DNA of 64,000 nucleotides from Lysinibacillus_B sp036662795 (GCF_036662795.1 NZ_JBAFWZ010000010.1:62001-126000); one strand, 5' to 3'; positions 1-8,742 are shown, counted from the stretch's first letter. Numbers and translations are program-made. The notes: generated by a model not told the origin, from the letters alone.

Positions 1-104
1 ATACTAATTATTATATATATTATTATTTATTATAATTATTAATAGTATTATTAATTGATAGTGTTTTTAGAGGATTTTCTTTTCGGCTGGGGAAGGGTGT
101 TTTT
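1..104 (+). promoter_or_regulatory. AT-rich region upstream of late activator, with one iteron-like motif
   Basis: Nearly pure A/T for the first 60 bases. It contains TATTAATAG at 37-45 followed by a related TATTATTAA, the same nonamer that is tandemly repeated at 25,814-25,849 on the other side of the late genes. A GGGGAAGGG ribosome-binding stretch precedes the ATG at 105. The promoter itself cannot be fixed from sequence alone because any A/T stretch contains -10-like hexamers. Confidence 0.45.
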
Positions 105-452
105 ATGTCGAATGAGGATCGAGTAGCTTTAAGCACTATTTTGCATTGGCTAGAGAATTACGACGTGCTAAAGGCGGGCGATATTCCGCCAGAGGCTATA
201 GGTGGGAACAGCGGGCAAAAGTCATATGACGGCGTGAAGGCGAGCCGTTTAAATATGATTATGCTGGACAAGGCGATTGACGATCTACCTATCGAGCTGC
301 GTGCATTGATCTGCTCGCGCTATAAGTTTAGACGTTATCGACGCGAAACTTTAAAGCTGCTGGGTATCAGCGTGCCTACGTATTACGAGTGGACGAAGAA
401 GGCAATTCGGATGATCTACAAGGACTTAAACGGTATTAAGGATAAAGTTTGA
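105..452 (+). CDS. Phage late-gene transcriptional regulator (ArpU/RinA-like, sigma-region-4-type HTH)
   Basis: A 115-residue protein. The C-terminal half reads like a sigma region 4 or RinA/ArpU helix-turn-helix: a short 'LPIELRALI' helix, then a recognition-type helix around residues 80-105 (LLGIS.PTYYEW). Proteins of this family sit immediately upstream of terminase genes in many Firmicute phages and switch on late transcription; the position here is the same. No DNA target can be named. It could instead be another small HTH protein, but size, order and motif fit the late activator role. Start ATG 105 has a purine-rich GGGGAAGGG upstream. Confidence 0.7.
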   Translation: MSNEDRVALSTILHWLENYDVLKAGDIPPEAIGGNSGQKSYDGVKASRLNMIMLDKAIDDLPIELRALICSRYKFRRYRRETLKLLGISVPTYYEWTKKAIRMIYKDLNGIKDKV

Positions 453-550
453 CACCTTTAACATCGTTTACTATAATTATGCTATAGTGTTCATTTTATG
501 CTTATTTTCAGGAAGCATAAAAATTATATAATAAAATAATATTATTTAAG

Positions 551-590
551 GGTCAGGAAAGCGCGTCGTTTCGCGTCTCCTGGCCTTTTT
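551..590 (+). terminator. Rho-independent terminator ahead of terminase genes
   Basis: GGTCAGGA (551-558) pairs with TCCTGGCC (578-585), an inner GCGCG/CGCG adds to the stem, and five T follow. It stands between the late activator and the terminase small subunit, so late genes need a promoter in the short gap after it, or antitermination. Confidence 0.8.
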
Positions 591-644
591 GTGCGAAACG
601 AAACTATAATTTCTTTATTTCTTGCCTTGAAAGGGGGCGTACGA

Positions 645-1352
645 ATGGCGAATACCAATCGAATACCAAAAGATACGCTGCCAGACGGTTACGACCCGTA
701 CGATATGAATTTAAAAAAGCGTATCAATTATGACGCTGACGATCTTAACTATGTATCCGAGCGTGCTCGAAATCTAGTCTTGTGCTGCGGAGCAAAGAAG
801 CGTAAAAAAGAAGGGGTCTGTAAACAACTTGCAGGCTTTGGCACGAAACACGTAGGCTGGGGACGTTGTAAGTTCTGCGGCGGTGCGAATACAGGACCTA
901 AAACAGCCGAAGCAAAGAAGCGTACTTCACAGAATGCTAGAAAGCACGGCTTCTACAGTAGCGTCTTAAGTGAAGAAGAACGCGCTACTTACGAGGAACT
1001 AATCGAAGGGAAAGACGTCGGTCTGGATCAAGAAATATACATGATGAAAGCGAAGATAAAAGTCTACCTAGCGAAATATTACCGCAAACGTAAAGCGGGT
1101 GAAGCTGCTACAGTCGAATGGTTTAAAGACGGCGAAGAAAAAGGTTACTTCCATGCTGGGACAATCGAGGACCGAACGCTTACACGCGCTTTAGAAACAT
1201 TAAGGCGTTTAGTGGATAGTCATGCGAAGCTTACAGGGCAAAATACGGATACGTTACTCGACCAGATTAATGCGGAACTTCGACAAGCGTCGCAAGCTGC
1301 TTCACAAGACAGCTGGGGCGGAAACGCACAGAATCGTCAAAATAACGTGTAG
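645..1352 (+). CDS. terS: Probable phage terminase small subunit
   Basis: A 235-residue protein directly upstream of the large terminase, the standard place for the DNA-recognition subunit that selects the packaging site. A possible zinc-binding knuckle is formed by Cys47/Cys48, Cys59, Cys75 and Cys78, followed by an 'ARKHGFYS' segment near residue 98 that is frequent in small terminases of this kind. The middle is helical and charged and the C-terminus is Gln/Asn-rich. The ATG at 645 is preferred over an upstream in-frame start because a strong GGGGG ribosome-binding site lies 6-10 bases before it. Function is inferred from position and the HG(F/I) motif. Confidence 0.7.
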   Translation: MANTNRIPKDTLPDGYDPYDMNLKKRINYDADDLNYVSERARNLVLCCGAKKRKKEGVCKQLAGFGTKHVGWGRCKFCGGANTGPKTAEAKKRTSQNARKHGFYSSVLSEEERATYEELIEGKDVGLDQEIYMMKAKIKVYLAKYYRKRKAGEAATVEWFKDGEEKGYFHAGTIEDRTLTRALETLRRLVDSHAKLTGQNTDTLLDQINAELRQASQAASQDSWGGNAQNRQNNV

Positions 1353-1455
1353 TTTCTCATGTGTTTGCTTAAGTCTATTTTTATAAAATTTTTTTCGTGT
1401 GTATGTGTGGAAAAAAGAATTTTATGTAATTTCTATATACACATGAGAAAGGGGG
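1353..1455 (+). repeat. Nested inverted repeat between terS and terL, ending at the terL ribosome-binding site
   Basis: TTTCTCATGTGT at 1353-1364 is perfectly complementary to ACACATGAGAAA at 1439-1450. Inside it, 1383-1396 and 1410-1425 form a second A/T stem of about 14 pairs with a small bulge, closing on a GT-rich loop. The GGGGG ribosome-binding site of terL (1451-1455) touches the outer stem. It could control terL translation or form part of a packaging-recognition site. Confidence 0.7.
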
Positions 1456-1462
1456 CTATCGA

Positions 1463-3136
1463 ATGGCCGAAGCTTTGCAGTACAATTTCGAATATCGAGA
1501 AGAAGCTGACCCTATAAGCGGTGCCCCTACGTTAGTCGCAATACCAGAAGCGGTAAAAGACGCGTTTAACGGTGCGCCGTATGCTACCATTAACGACCTG
1601 GGCGAATTATTTCGAAGGGATCGCCTTCGCGAAGCCTGGCGCATTCTTCGTAAAAACAATCCGTTCGATTACCAGCTGGAAGTTGTCGACGCGATCCTTT
1701 ACAGCTGTTTAAATGGTCTTGGTTGGCAGTTCACGGTCATGCAGACGCGACAAAGTGGAAAGAACGAAGAGAGCGCATTTCTACAGCAATACCTAATGTT
1801 GTATGGATGGTTTTACGGCGTACCTATTTCGGGTGTAAAGTTCGCACCTGTTCATAAACCACAGGTACAGGCGAGTATGGATCGTCTCGAAGGAGCTGAC
1901 ACGCCAGATAGTGGCGGTATGGCGGGAAGCGTAGTAACGAAGTCGTTATTCCGTAAATCGGACGGCTACAAGTTCCATATCGGTACGCCACGTGACAGCA
2001 ACAAATGGGCGTTCCTATCTATCAACCCTAGTGCGAATGTAGCCTCACAAACAGCCTTTACGCTGCTCGAAGGAGACGAAGCCCAGGACATTGACAGTAA
2101 CAAGTGGGAACGTGACGCGCAGCCGATGGGATCGTTTAATAATGCGACTACCGTATTCTGGGGTGTAGCGTGGACGAAAGAATCGCACATTTACAAGGCT
2201 ATGAATCAGTCGTACGAAATGGAGAAGCGCCTAGAGAAAGAATTAGGTTATCGTCCAAAGCTCGTATTTAAGATTGATGCACACCGTGTTATTGCTTCTG
2301 GTAACAGCAATTACAAGAAGGCTTTCGAAAACCAGGTAGCGCGTTTAGGTGTCAACCATATCGCAATACAAACGCAGTACCTTCTTAATTTCGTGGATAG
2401 TATAGGGCGTTATTTCGATAGCGAGCAGATCGCTAGAATGTATGCGAATAGTGAACGTACAAGGATAGGTCCTAACCCGAAAGAGGTCTATATATTCTCT
2501 ATCGACGTAGCGGGCCAGGAAGAAGAAGTAACCGAGCTGGCAGAAGAAAGTATAGGGAAAGACAAGCGGGATAGTACGGCGCTTACTATCGGGAAGCTAA
2601 ACAAGGATGGCAGCGTGACACCTGTCTGTTGGTACTATTGGACGGGTGAAAAACACACAAAGGTACGCGCACAGATCAAGGCAATCTTAAAGCATTGGAA
2701 CACGATAGGTGGTACAGGGGACGCTACAGGTATAGGCGAACCGTTAATACATTGGCTGAAAGAAGAATTCCCTAACATGGAAATTGAGGCCTATAAATTT
2801 AAAGCAGCTGGAGACGAGAACAAGTCGAAGCTGGGGTACCTGGCATACAGCTTCGTTGCGAATGACTTAATCAAGATACCACAGCAACCGACGGACGATC
2901 CGAAACAAGCAGAGTTGTGGCTAGAGCTAAAGTGGCAAATAGAGAACCTGGTGCGTGTAGCAAAGAAGCAGCAAACGATTAACTATCATGTTCCAGCTAA
3001 TGCTACCCCACGTTTCGAAGGACATGTACCCCATGACGACTTAGTTATAGGACTTTTCCTGCTAATACGGGCTGCATGGTACATCAAGAATCCAGAAGGT
3101 AGAAAAGCCGAAGCCTTCGAGCGGGAAGGTATTTAA
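1463..3136 (+). CDS. terL: Phage terminase large subunit (packaging ATPase/nuclease)
   Basis: A 557-residue DNA-packaging motor. The N-terminal ATPase shows a Walker-A-like RQSGKNE at residues 96-102 and a Walker B ending in D205-E206 (GDEAQ). The C-terminal RNase H-like nuclease shows the first acidic residue at D348 (SIDVAG), a central 'DATGIGE' strand, and a final acidic pair H-D525-D526. Length and the two-domain order are normal for terminase_6-type enzymes. It powers translocation of DNA into the prohead through the portal and cuts concatemers. It starts at ATG 1463 after GGGGG. All expected catalytic elements are present, so it looks functional. Confidence 0.95.
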   Translation: MAEALQYNFEYREEADPISGAPTLVAIPEAVKDAFNGAPYATINDLGELFRRDRLREAWRILRKNNPFDYQLEVVDAILYSCLNGLGWQFTVMQTRQSGKNEESAFLQQYLMLYGWFYGVPISGVKFAPVHKPQVQASMDRLEGADTPDSGGMAGSVVTKSLFRKSDGYKFHIGTPRDSNKWAFLSINPSANVASQTAFTLLEGDEAQDIDSNKWERDAQPMGSFNNATTVFWGVAWTKESHIYKAMNQSYEMEKRLEKELGYRPKLVFKIDAHRVIASGNSNYKKAFENQVARLGVNHIAIQTQYLLNFVDSIGRYFDSEQIARMYANSERTRIGPNPKEVYIFSIDVAGQEEEVTELAEESIGKDKRDSTALTIGKLNKDGSVTPVCWYYWTGEKHTKVRAQIKAILKHWNTIGGTGDATGIGEPLIHWLKEEFPNMEIEAYKFKAAGDENKSKLGYLAYSFVANDLIKIPQQPTDDPKQAELWLELKWQIENLVRVAKKQQTINYHVPANATPRFEGHVPHDDLVIGLFLLIRAAWYIKNPEGRKAEAFEREGI

Positions 3137-3180
3137 TATACACAATTTTATACATTCGCTAAATGAGAAGCGAAAACAGG

Positions 3181-3207
3181 AAGCCTTATGTATCAAGGCT
3201 TTTTTCT
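3181..3207 (+). terminator. Rho-independent terminator after terL
   Basis: AAGCCTT pairs with AAGGCTT across a 7-base loop and runs into six T. The 150 bases between it and the portal gene are AT-rich and must hold a promoter unless transcription reads through; no convincing -35/-10 pair is seen. Confidence 0.8.
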
Positions 3208-3357
3208 TTTGTATAAAACAATAAATTTCCTAGCACTTTTTCATAGTGTTTAAACATTGATATAACAGCATTTTGAATTATATCTAGTTTACATAATGCA
3301 AGTGATAGGAAGCTGGATTGTATAGGACTTTATAAAAATACGGAAAGGGGGGTTACT

Positions 3358-4977
3358 GTGGTAGTCGTAAATAACATACCAAAACTGTTAAGTGATTTTG
3401 ACGTAGATGTTACAGGACTTAGCGAAGGTGTAGAAAAATGGGTCGAGGAAAACAGCAAATGGCTTAGTCGTATCGTGGAACAGCATAATGTCTTTTTGGC
3501 AGAAAGCGAAGTAGAAAAATACCAGGCAGCATACGACGGCGAAATGGAACAGATCGCCGAACGTGATAAAAGCCGAGGGGACGACATTAACCATAAGCTA
3601 CAGGTAGACCTGGCACAGCTAATCATTGATACGGTTGTCGACTATATGACAGGTAAACCTATCTCCTGGACATTCGAAAACCCAGAAGGCGAAGGAAGCA
3701 CAGAAGGCGAAGGAAGCACAGAAGGTAGCGAAAATAATACACTAGTCGAGCAGTACCGTAAAGAGTTGCTACAGCTGCTACGCAACGAGAACGCGCAACG
3801 TGTTTTAGCAGAGCAACTACGGCAGGGGTCTATCGCCTACTATAGCGGCGTTATTTGTTGGGTGAATGAGGAAGGGGAAATCGAGTACGACGAGTTTCCT
3901 GTACAAGAAATTATCCCGGTGTACGACAAACGCGGTAGGCTTAAGCTCGTTATTCGTAAGTACACAGCTGTAGACGAGTTGGCAGAAGTACCTAGCGAAC
4001 GTACCAAGCTTGAAGTGTATGACAGTAAATACGTGTTGTATCTAGAGCAGGACGAAGAAGGACAGGACTTCCAGCTAGATCAATCGGAACTCGAAACGGG
4101 TAACCCAATTAAACATTTTGCTGGGCGTATTCCTGTTTCTATCTTTACGAATGGTACACCAGCTAGCTACAAAGACCGTAAAAAGCGTAATGGCACATCT
4201 GACTTAAAGATAGTCTTCTCCCTGCTGGAAGAACTCGCTAGTGTAATGTCTGATAAGGCGAATACTGTCGACCGTCTACTCGATCAGTTCTTATTGTTTA
4301 AAAACGTACAGACGACCGAGGAAGAAGTCATAAAAATGAGAAAAGCGCGTGCTATTGCCTTAAAGAACAAGGAATCAGACGCGGGCTTTTTAGCACCTTC
4401 CCAGGACGATAACGCCGTAGAAAACCATATGGACCGAGTAGAAGACATGGTCCATAAGACGACACAGACGCCGAAACTAAACGACATTAGCGGTGCTACA
4501 GCTACAGAAATAAAGGTAAAATACGCAAGCCTGGATATTAAAGCAGGCAAAAAGGAGAACTATTTTAGCCAAGCTGTGAAAGAATTTATCAGGATTTTAA
4601 CCGACCTTCTAAACTCACGCCGTATTTTAGAAGTAAACGAAGAAGCGGACGTACACGCTATTTTAAACGGCAAAACAGACAGCACCGTAGAGCTTTATAA
4701 CGCGGAATGGGTACAGTTCACGATTAATCGAAATATGCCTCAAAATTACACAGAAATAGCGCAGATCGTTAGCACGCTAGCGGGTATCGTCCCAGACAGT
4801 TATTTATATGAGTTGCTATGGTTTATCGAAGACCCTGTTTCTGCTTTAAAAGAAATGAAGGGGCAAAAGGACGAAGAGAATAAGCGCGCAGCGGCGGCAG
4901 GAATGGCCGCATTAGGTTTTGGTGGCGAGTTCGGAAGTACAGGTAATGATGATAACGGGGGTGGTAATGATGAATAA
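3358..4977 (+). CDS. Phage portal protein (SPP1 Gp6-like)
   Basis: A 539-residue acidic protein directly after the large terminase and before the minor head protein, the fixed position for a portal. The body has the SPP1 Gp6-type pattern: an N-terminal helical region with 'DLAQLIIDTVVDYMTGKP', a central stem/wing region and a C-terminal 'SGATATEIKVKYASLDIKA' crown helix. Portals form the dodecameric ring at one capsid vertex through which DNA is pumped. An 18-bp tandem duplication near residue 110-122 adds a Glu/Gly/Ser/Thr linker. Start is a GTG after AAAGGGGGG. Confidence 0.9.
   Translation: MVVVNNIPKLLSDFDVDVTGLSEGVEKWVEENSKWLSRIVEQHNVFLAESEVEKYQAAYDGEMEQIAERDKSRGDDINHKLQVDLAQLIIDTVVDYMTGKPISWTFENPEGEGSTEGEGSTEGSENNTLVEQYRKELLQLLRNENAQRVLAEQLRQGSIAYYSGVICWVNEEGEIEYDEFPVQEIIPVYDKRGRLKLVIRKYTAVDELAEVPSERTKLEVYDSKYVLYLEQDEEGQDFQLDQSELETGNPIKHFAGRIPVSIFTNGTPASYKDRKKRNGTSDLKIVFSLLEELASVMSDKANTVDRLLDQFLLFKNVQTTEEEVIKMRKARAIALKNKESDAGFLAPSQDDNAVENHMDRVEDMVHKTTQTPKLNDISGATATEIKVKYASLDIKAGKKENYFSQAVKEFIRILTDLLNSRRILEVNEEADVHAILNGKTDSTVELYNAEWVQFTINRNMPQNYTEIAQIVSTLAGIVPDSYLYELLWFIEDPVSALKEMKGQKDEENKRAAAAGMAALGFGGEFGSTGNDDNGGGNDE
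3685..3720 (+). repeat. 18-bp perfect tandem duplication in the portal gene
   Basis: Two head-to-tail copies of GAAGGCGAAGGAAGCACA (3685-3702 and 3703-3720), followed by a partial third. It adds six residues (EGEGST) per copy in an exposed-looking linker, so copy number may vary without breaking the frame. Confidence 0.9.
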
Positions 4978-5179
4978 GGAGTTAAAAGAGATCGTAGAGC
5001 AGTTGGAAAGTTGCGGCTATGTATGTGTAGCGGGACCTTTAGAAAATAACACTGCTTTTGTTCGTCTGAAAGAGTTAGCAGAACAAAGTGGAAATGAAGT
5101 AGTAGAGATATCAGCGGAAGGGATGTCTAACAATGATCTAGAAGGTTTAAAAAGCATGTCAGCTGTTATTTTAAAATAA
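4967..5179 (+). CDS. Small hypothetical phage protein
   Basis: About 70 residues; the start codon overlaps the end of the portal gene (ATG at 4967 or 4970, after GGGGGTGG). It has an alternating alpha/beta look with no motif I recognise. The tight overlap and the strong ribosome-binding site support translation. The position between portal and minor head genes is often used for small accessory head genes, but no function can be assigned. Confidence 0.65.
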   Translation: MMNKELKEIVEQLESCGYVCVAGPLENNTAFVRLKELAEQSGNEVVEISAEGMSNNDLEGLKSMSAVILK

Positions 5180-5191
5180 GGGGGTTAGCAT

Positions 5192-7123
5192 ATGGCGAAG
5201 CAGCCCCCAGCTAATAAGTTACTAGACGCGAAGGTGTTAGCACGAAGACAAAAGGACCTTGACGGGTTTATCGAAAAGCACCAAGCGATTTTAGACGTTC
5301 GAGCGGCTAAATATGCTACAGAGATCACGCCTCTCTGGGAGCGCATCAAGCAGAACATAACAAAAGAAATAAAGGCAATCTATAACGAGGTACAAGACGC
5401 GCAGGGCGTGCCTATTGTAAAGCAGCCGATTGACGAGGCTAAAATGCGGAATATGAGGCGGCAAATAGCTAGGCTGGGAAAATTAGAACAACAGCTTGTC
5501 GAAATGCTAGGGACAGACCAGCAAAAGACGAAGCTAGACCGGAATCTAGCCTATAGCTATGCGGAATCCTATTACTTACATGCTTTCGGGCTGGAACAAG
5601 CCACAAAAGTAGCTGTGAATGTACCGATTTTAACAGTTGGACATGTAATAGGTGCGTTAATAAACCCCTGGCTCCCAGACGGAAATACGTATAGTGATCG
5701 TTTAAGAGCGAATACACAGTATTTAGCTAAGAAAATGGTTGTTACCGTCGAGAACGCCTTAGGTAGCGGCTGGTCAATTAATCGAACAGCACGCGAAATA
5801 CAAAATCACACCCAGGAAGGTTATTATAACGCCGTACGTCTTGCTCGTACTGAAATTAATAGGGCGGCAGCACAAGGGGCGAACCATACTTACCTACAAA
5901 ACGCGGATATATTGGACGGCAAAAGATGGAACGCAGTACTCGATGCTCGTACAGCACCGAAAGACGCGCAAAACGATGGGCAGATATTCGAATTAGACTA
6001 CGATACACCAGAAAATCCAGGAGAAGCTGGTAAACGTATCCCGAATCATCCGAATTGTCGTTGTAAGTGGTCCCCTGTCCTTTCTGCGCTAGGTGTAAGT
6101 ACGAAAGAACGTATTGCACGTGGGAAAGGTGACGATAAAACAAACTTCGGAGAGAACATATACACCAAAGCCCGCTCATATAAAGAATATGCAGCGGAAA
6201 GAGGTTTACCGAATATTGATGATCTTGTGCGGAATGAGAATCCGATTAAATACCTACGTCGTGGCGAGACTTTAGCGGATATACCGAAAAACTTCTTCGA
6301 TCCGTTCCAGCCTGTTAAAATTGCTACGAAAGTATTTACAGCTGTAGAAGCGGCTAAAATAGCAGTAATAGATAACGCTTTTGTTCCAGCGGCAACTATA
6401 GCCGAGGCTAACAAATGGGCTGCCGAAAATATTCCACAGGTAAAAACGGTGGACTACAAGGGCTATGACTTAGCGTTGGCGAATGAAGTAAATGAGGAAT
6501 TGTATAAACTGTTCCAACTGTACCCAGAAATAGAGGACATTAATTTTATAGGTACAGCGCAGGCAAGGAATAAAGCGGCTTACGAAAGGCTTGTAGCGGA
6601 TTTCTTAAAGGCTAATAGCAAGACCTTCGAAGGTTTAGAGCAAAAGACAATAGATTATTTCGTGAAAAGGCATGTAAGAAAGCCTAGCCCTATTCCTAGT
6701 AACACATATGCACAAGCAGCTAATAATACGTGGAAGGATCAGGCAGGGATAACCTTTAACCAGAAATGGGCGAAGGACTATAAAGCTCTTTCGCAATCTG
6801 TTATTCGAGACGTAGAAAGCAAGTGGCACCCAGAAGGTACAGAAAAGCCTGTCTCCATTCTTGTACATGAGTTCGGTCATAGTGTAGACTACTTCTTAGA
6901 TAAAATCGGTTTAAGGGATAAGTATATTACACCCATCACGAAGGCAGCGTTAAAGGATAAGAATCTAGGTAACGATCTAAGTAGATATGCTACAAAAAAT
7001 CATCGTGAAGTCGTGGCCGAAGCGTTCGCAGAATACAGATTAAATCCTAACCCCCGCAAATGGGCTAGAAAAATCGGTGAAGCGATAGAGCAGGCACTAG
7101 ACGAGTATCGAAAGGGGCGTTAA
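5192..7123 (+). CDS. Phage minor head protein (SPP1 gp7/Mu F-like) with C-terminal zincin-like protease domain
   Basis: A 643-residue fusion. Residues 180-295 carry the SPP1 gp7 head-morphogenesis domain, with 'LARTEINRAA', 'WNAVLDARTAP' and the closing 'NHPNCRC' (Cys289, Cys291). After a linker, residues about 500-643 hold a different domain with H559-E-F-G-H563 and, 40-odd residues later, E606/E610 in 'EVVAEAFAEY', the layout of a gluzincin-type metalloprotease. gp7 proteins bind portal or DNA inside the head, so the protease would be packaged or act during assembly. Most gp7 relatives are much shorter. An effector delivered with the DNA or a maturation protease are both possible. Confidence 0.85.
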   Translation: MAKQPPANKLLDAKVLARRQKDLDGFIEKHQAILDVRAAKYATEITPLWERIKQNITKEIKAIYNEVQDAQGVPIVKQPIDEAKMRNMRRQIARLGKLEQQLVEMLGTDQQKTKLDRNLAYSYAESYYLHAFGLEQATKVAVNVPILTVGHVIGALINPWLPDGNTYSDRLRANTQYLAKKMVVTVENALGSGWSINRTAREIQNHTQEGYYNAVRLARTEINRAAAQGANHTYLQNADILDGKRWNAVLDARTAPKDAQNDGQIFELDYDTPENPGEAGKRIPNHPNCRCKWSPVLSALGVSTKERIARGKGDDKTNFGENIYTKARSYKEYAAERGLPNIDDLVRNENPIKYLRRGETLADIPKNFFDPFQPVKIATKVFTAVEAAKIAVIDNAFVPAATIAEANKWAAENIPQVKTVDYKGYDLALANEVNEELYKLFQLYPEIEDINFIGTAQARNKAAYERLVADFLKANSKTFEGLEQKTIDYFVKRHVRKPSPIPSNTYAQAANNTWKDQAGITFNQKWAKDYKALSQSVIRDVESKWHPEGTEKPVSILVHEFGHSVDYFLDKIGLRDKYITPITKAALKDKNLGNDLSRYATKNHREVVAEAFAEYRLNPNPRKWARKIGEAIEQALDEYRKGR

Positions 7124-7125
7124 AA

Positions 7126-7296
7126 ATGACGGGAACACGACCTAAGTTTATGGATAGCGACTATTTCGTAGACGATCCTGGTAATTGGCACTTAAAAGAA
7201 GGAGCACCGCAGGATATTGTGAATGAATTTAACGAGTTTATACAAGGTGACGAGGCGCCAGAAGTGCAGCCTACAACTATAATCGAATTAGACTGA
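7126..7296 (+). CDS. Small acidic phage protein, unknown
   Basis: A 56-residue ORF starting two bases after the minor head stop codon, with the end of that gene (AAAGGGGCG) as ribosome-binding site. It is acidic, with Asp/Glu clusters, no cysteine and no membrane segment. A terminator overlaps its stop codon, so it closes the portal-minor head transcription unit. No relative is recognised. Confidence 0.6.
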   Translation: MTGTRPKFMDSDYFVDDPGNWHLKEGAPQDIVNEFNEFIQGDEAPEVQPTTIIELD

Positions 7297-7324
7297 CCGC
7301 CCCTCATATGGTGGTCTTTTTTAA
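7291..7324 (+). terminator. Rho-independent terminator closing the portal unit
   Basis: GACCGCC pairs with GGTGGTC (one G-T) over a loop and is followed by six T. It overlaps the stop codon of the small gene before it. Confidence 0.75.
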
Positions 7325-7508
7325 TACCAATAGCGGCGATCTAAAAGCGTGTATGTACTTCACGCAAGTTTAGATCGCTGTTATTTTATACGCCCTACCT
7401 TACCAGGGGCACATAATACCTGGAAAGGCAAAATATCGGGGACCCTGTAACCCCCAGCCAAAACAGGGCAGATATAGCCGCAGGGCTTTATACTGCGAAA
7501 GGTGACGC
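7325..7508 (+). ncRNA. Structured non-coding segment before the scaffold gene (candidate leader or small RNA)
   Basis: No gene is visible, but the strand is full of stems: GCGATCTAAA (7336-7345) with TTTAGATCGC (7369-7378), enclosing GCGTG/CACGC; then CCAGG/CCTGG, CCCTGT/ACAGGG and CGCAG/CTGCG in sequence up to the scaffold start. The first compound hairpin is followed by a T-rich tract. This is more base-pairing than any other phage gap here. It could be a cis-regulatory leader for the abundant scaffold and capsid genes, or a small RNA; no known family is recognised. Confidence 0.5.
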
Positions 7509-8267
7509 ATGGATAAATTTATTAAACGACTACAGAAGCTTCTTAGTGAGGGGAAAATTGACTTACAGGAGTACCAGGCACAGCTGCAAGAACTGTTAGA
7601 CGATGAAACGATTAATCAAGAATTATACGACGCCGCAAAGGACTTCAAACCAGAAAGCAAAGACGACGAGCCAATTTACACACAATCAGACGTGGATCGT
7701 ATGATTATGGTAAAAGCTCGAAAAATGGTAAAGAAGGCTTTAACTGACGCTGGCGTAGATACAGATAACATCGATAACAAGGACTTGCTAACAACTTTCG
7801 GCGACTTGGCTTTACAAGGCCAAAAGAAAGGCAGCTTATCGGTAGACGAAGCGCAGCTGAATGAGCTACAGAAAAAAGCGAAGGCTTACGACACACTACA
7901 GCCCCAGCTTAAAGGTTTAACAATCGAAAATGAAGTGTTAAAAGCGGCTGGTGTGTACAACCCTGTAAACCCGAAACAAGTAGTACGAGCGCTAGACGAC
8001 TACAAGGACTTACTAGAGTACGACGAAGACGACGTGCTTGTTCCGAAGTCTGTAGAGCGTGCGCTTAAGAAGTTATCGGAAGCGGAGCCTAACTTATTCA
8101 CAGCTGTAGATGGTGCTGACGATGAAGACGACAAAGGCGGTCAAGCTGGCGGTGAAGGTTTCAGAGGAAAGACACCAGGCGGCGGTGCGGGCGGTACCGA
8201 TCAAAACAAGAAACACGATAAAACTAAAGCCGAAGCTTTGGCAATGATGGGTATCAAAAAAGACTAA
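7509..8267 (+). CDS. Phage scaffolding protein
   Basis: A 252-residue, highly charged, helix-rich protein just upstream of the capsid gene, with coiled-coil-like stretches (residues 1-45 and 110-140), an acidic C-terminal third and a Gly-rich tail before a basic end. This matches DUF4355/GP20-type scaffolds, which direct procapsid assembly and are then removed or degraded. Order (portal, minor head, scaffold, capsid) supports it. ATG at 7509 follows AAAGGTGA. The identification rests on composition and position rather than on a catalytic motif. Confidence 0.8.
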   Translation: MDKFIKRLQKLLSEGKIDLQEYQAQLQELLDDETINQELYDAAKDFKPESKDDEPIYTQSDVDRMIMVKARKMVKKALTDAGVDTDNIDNKDLLTTFGDLALQGQKKGSLSVDEAQLNELQKKAKAYDTLQPQLKGLTIENEVLKAAGVYNPVNPKQVVRALDDYKDLLEYDEDDVLVPKSVERALKKLSEAEPNLFTAVDGADDEDDKGGQAGGEGFRGKTPGGGAGGTDQNKKHDKTKAEALAMMGIKKD

Positions 8268-8294
8268 CAACAAAATTAAGGGGGCTATATTAAT

Positions 8295-8681
8295 ATGGAC
8301 GTAACAATTCGCCGTCATTCGGCAGAGGCAGCGCGTGAGATTAAAGCGAGCGCGCATTATACGTATATTACAAACGGTATTACGTTAGACGGGGCAAAAT
8401 TCGCGAAAGGCGAGCTTGTAAAAGAAGGTACGTGTCTAGTAAAGGACGACACGTCAGGTCTTTACGAGAAGTACGCAGATGCGACAGGGGCTTTCCCAGC
8501 TGGGAAGAGTGACCCTGTAATCTTAGATGAATCTATCAAATTTAACATCGACGATAACGGTAATAACCCGAACGTCACAGCTGGTCAAGTCTTAGTACAC
8601 GGCGCCGTATATAACGGTATGTTAATCGGTGTAACAGACGCATTTAAAGCTAAATTAGCAGGTGCTATCCGCTTCGTATAA
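8295..8681 (+). CDS. Phage head decoration-like protein
   Basis: A 128-residue beta-rich protein between scaffold and major capsid protein. Its pattern (an early 'NGITLDGAKFAKGELVKEGT', mid-protein Asp/Gly turns, a final 'GAIRFV' strand) resembles head-fibre or decoration proteins that trimerise on the capsid surface and stabilise it. A strong GGGGG ribosome-binding site suggests high expression, as for a stoichiometric capsid component. The name is inferred mostly from context. Confidence 0.6.
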   Translation: MDVTIRRHSAEAAREIKASAHYTYITNGITLDGAKFAKGELVKEGTCLVKDDTSGLYEKYADATGAFPAGKSDPVILDESIKFNIDDNGNNPNVTAGQVLVHGAVYNGMLIGVTDAFKAKLAGAIRFV

Positions 8682-8742
8682 GAAGCCTAGCGCCTTTTTC
8701 TTTGCAAAAATATAACCAAAATAATAAGGGGGCTTGCACATT

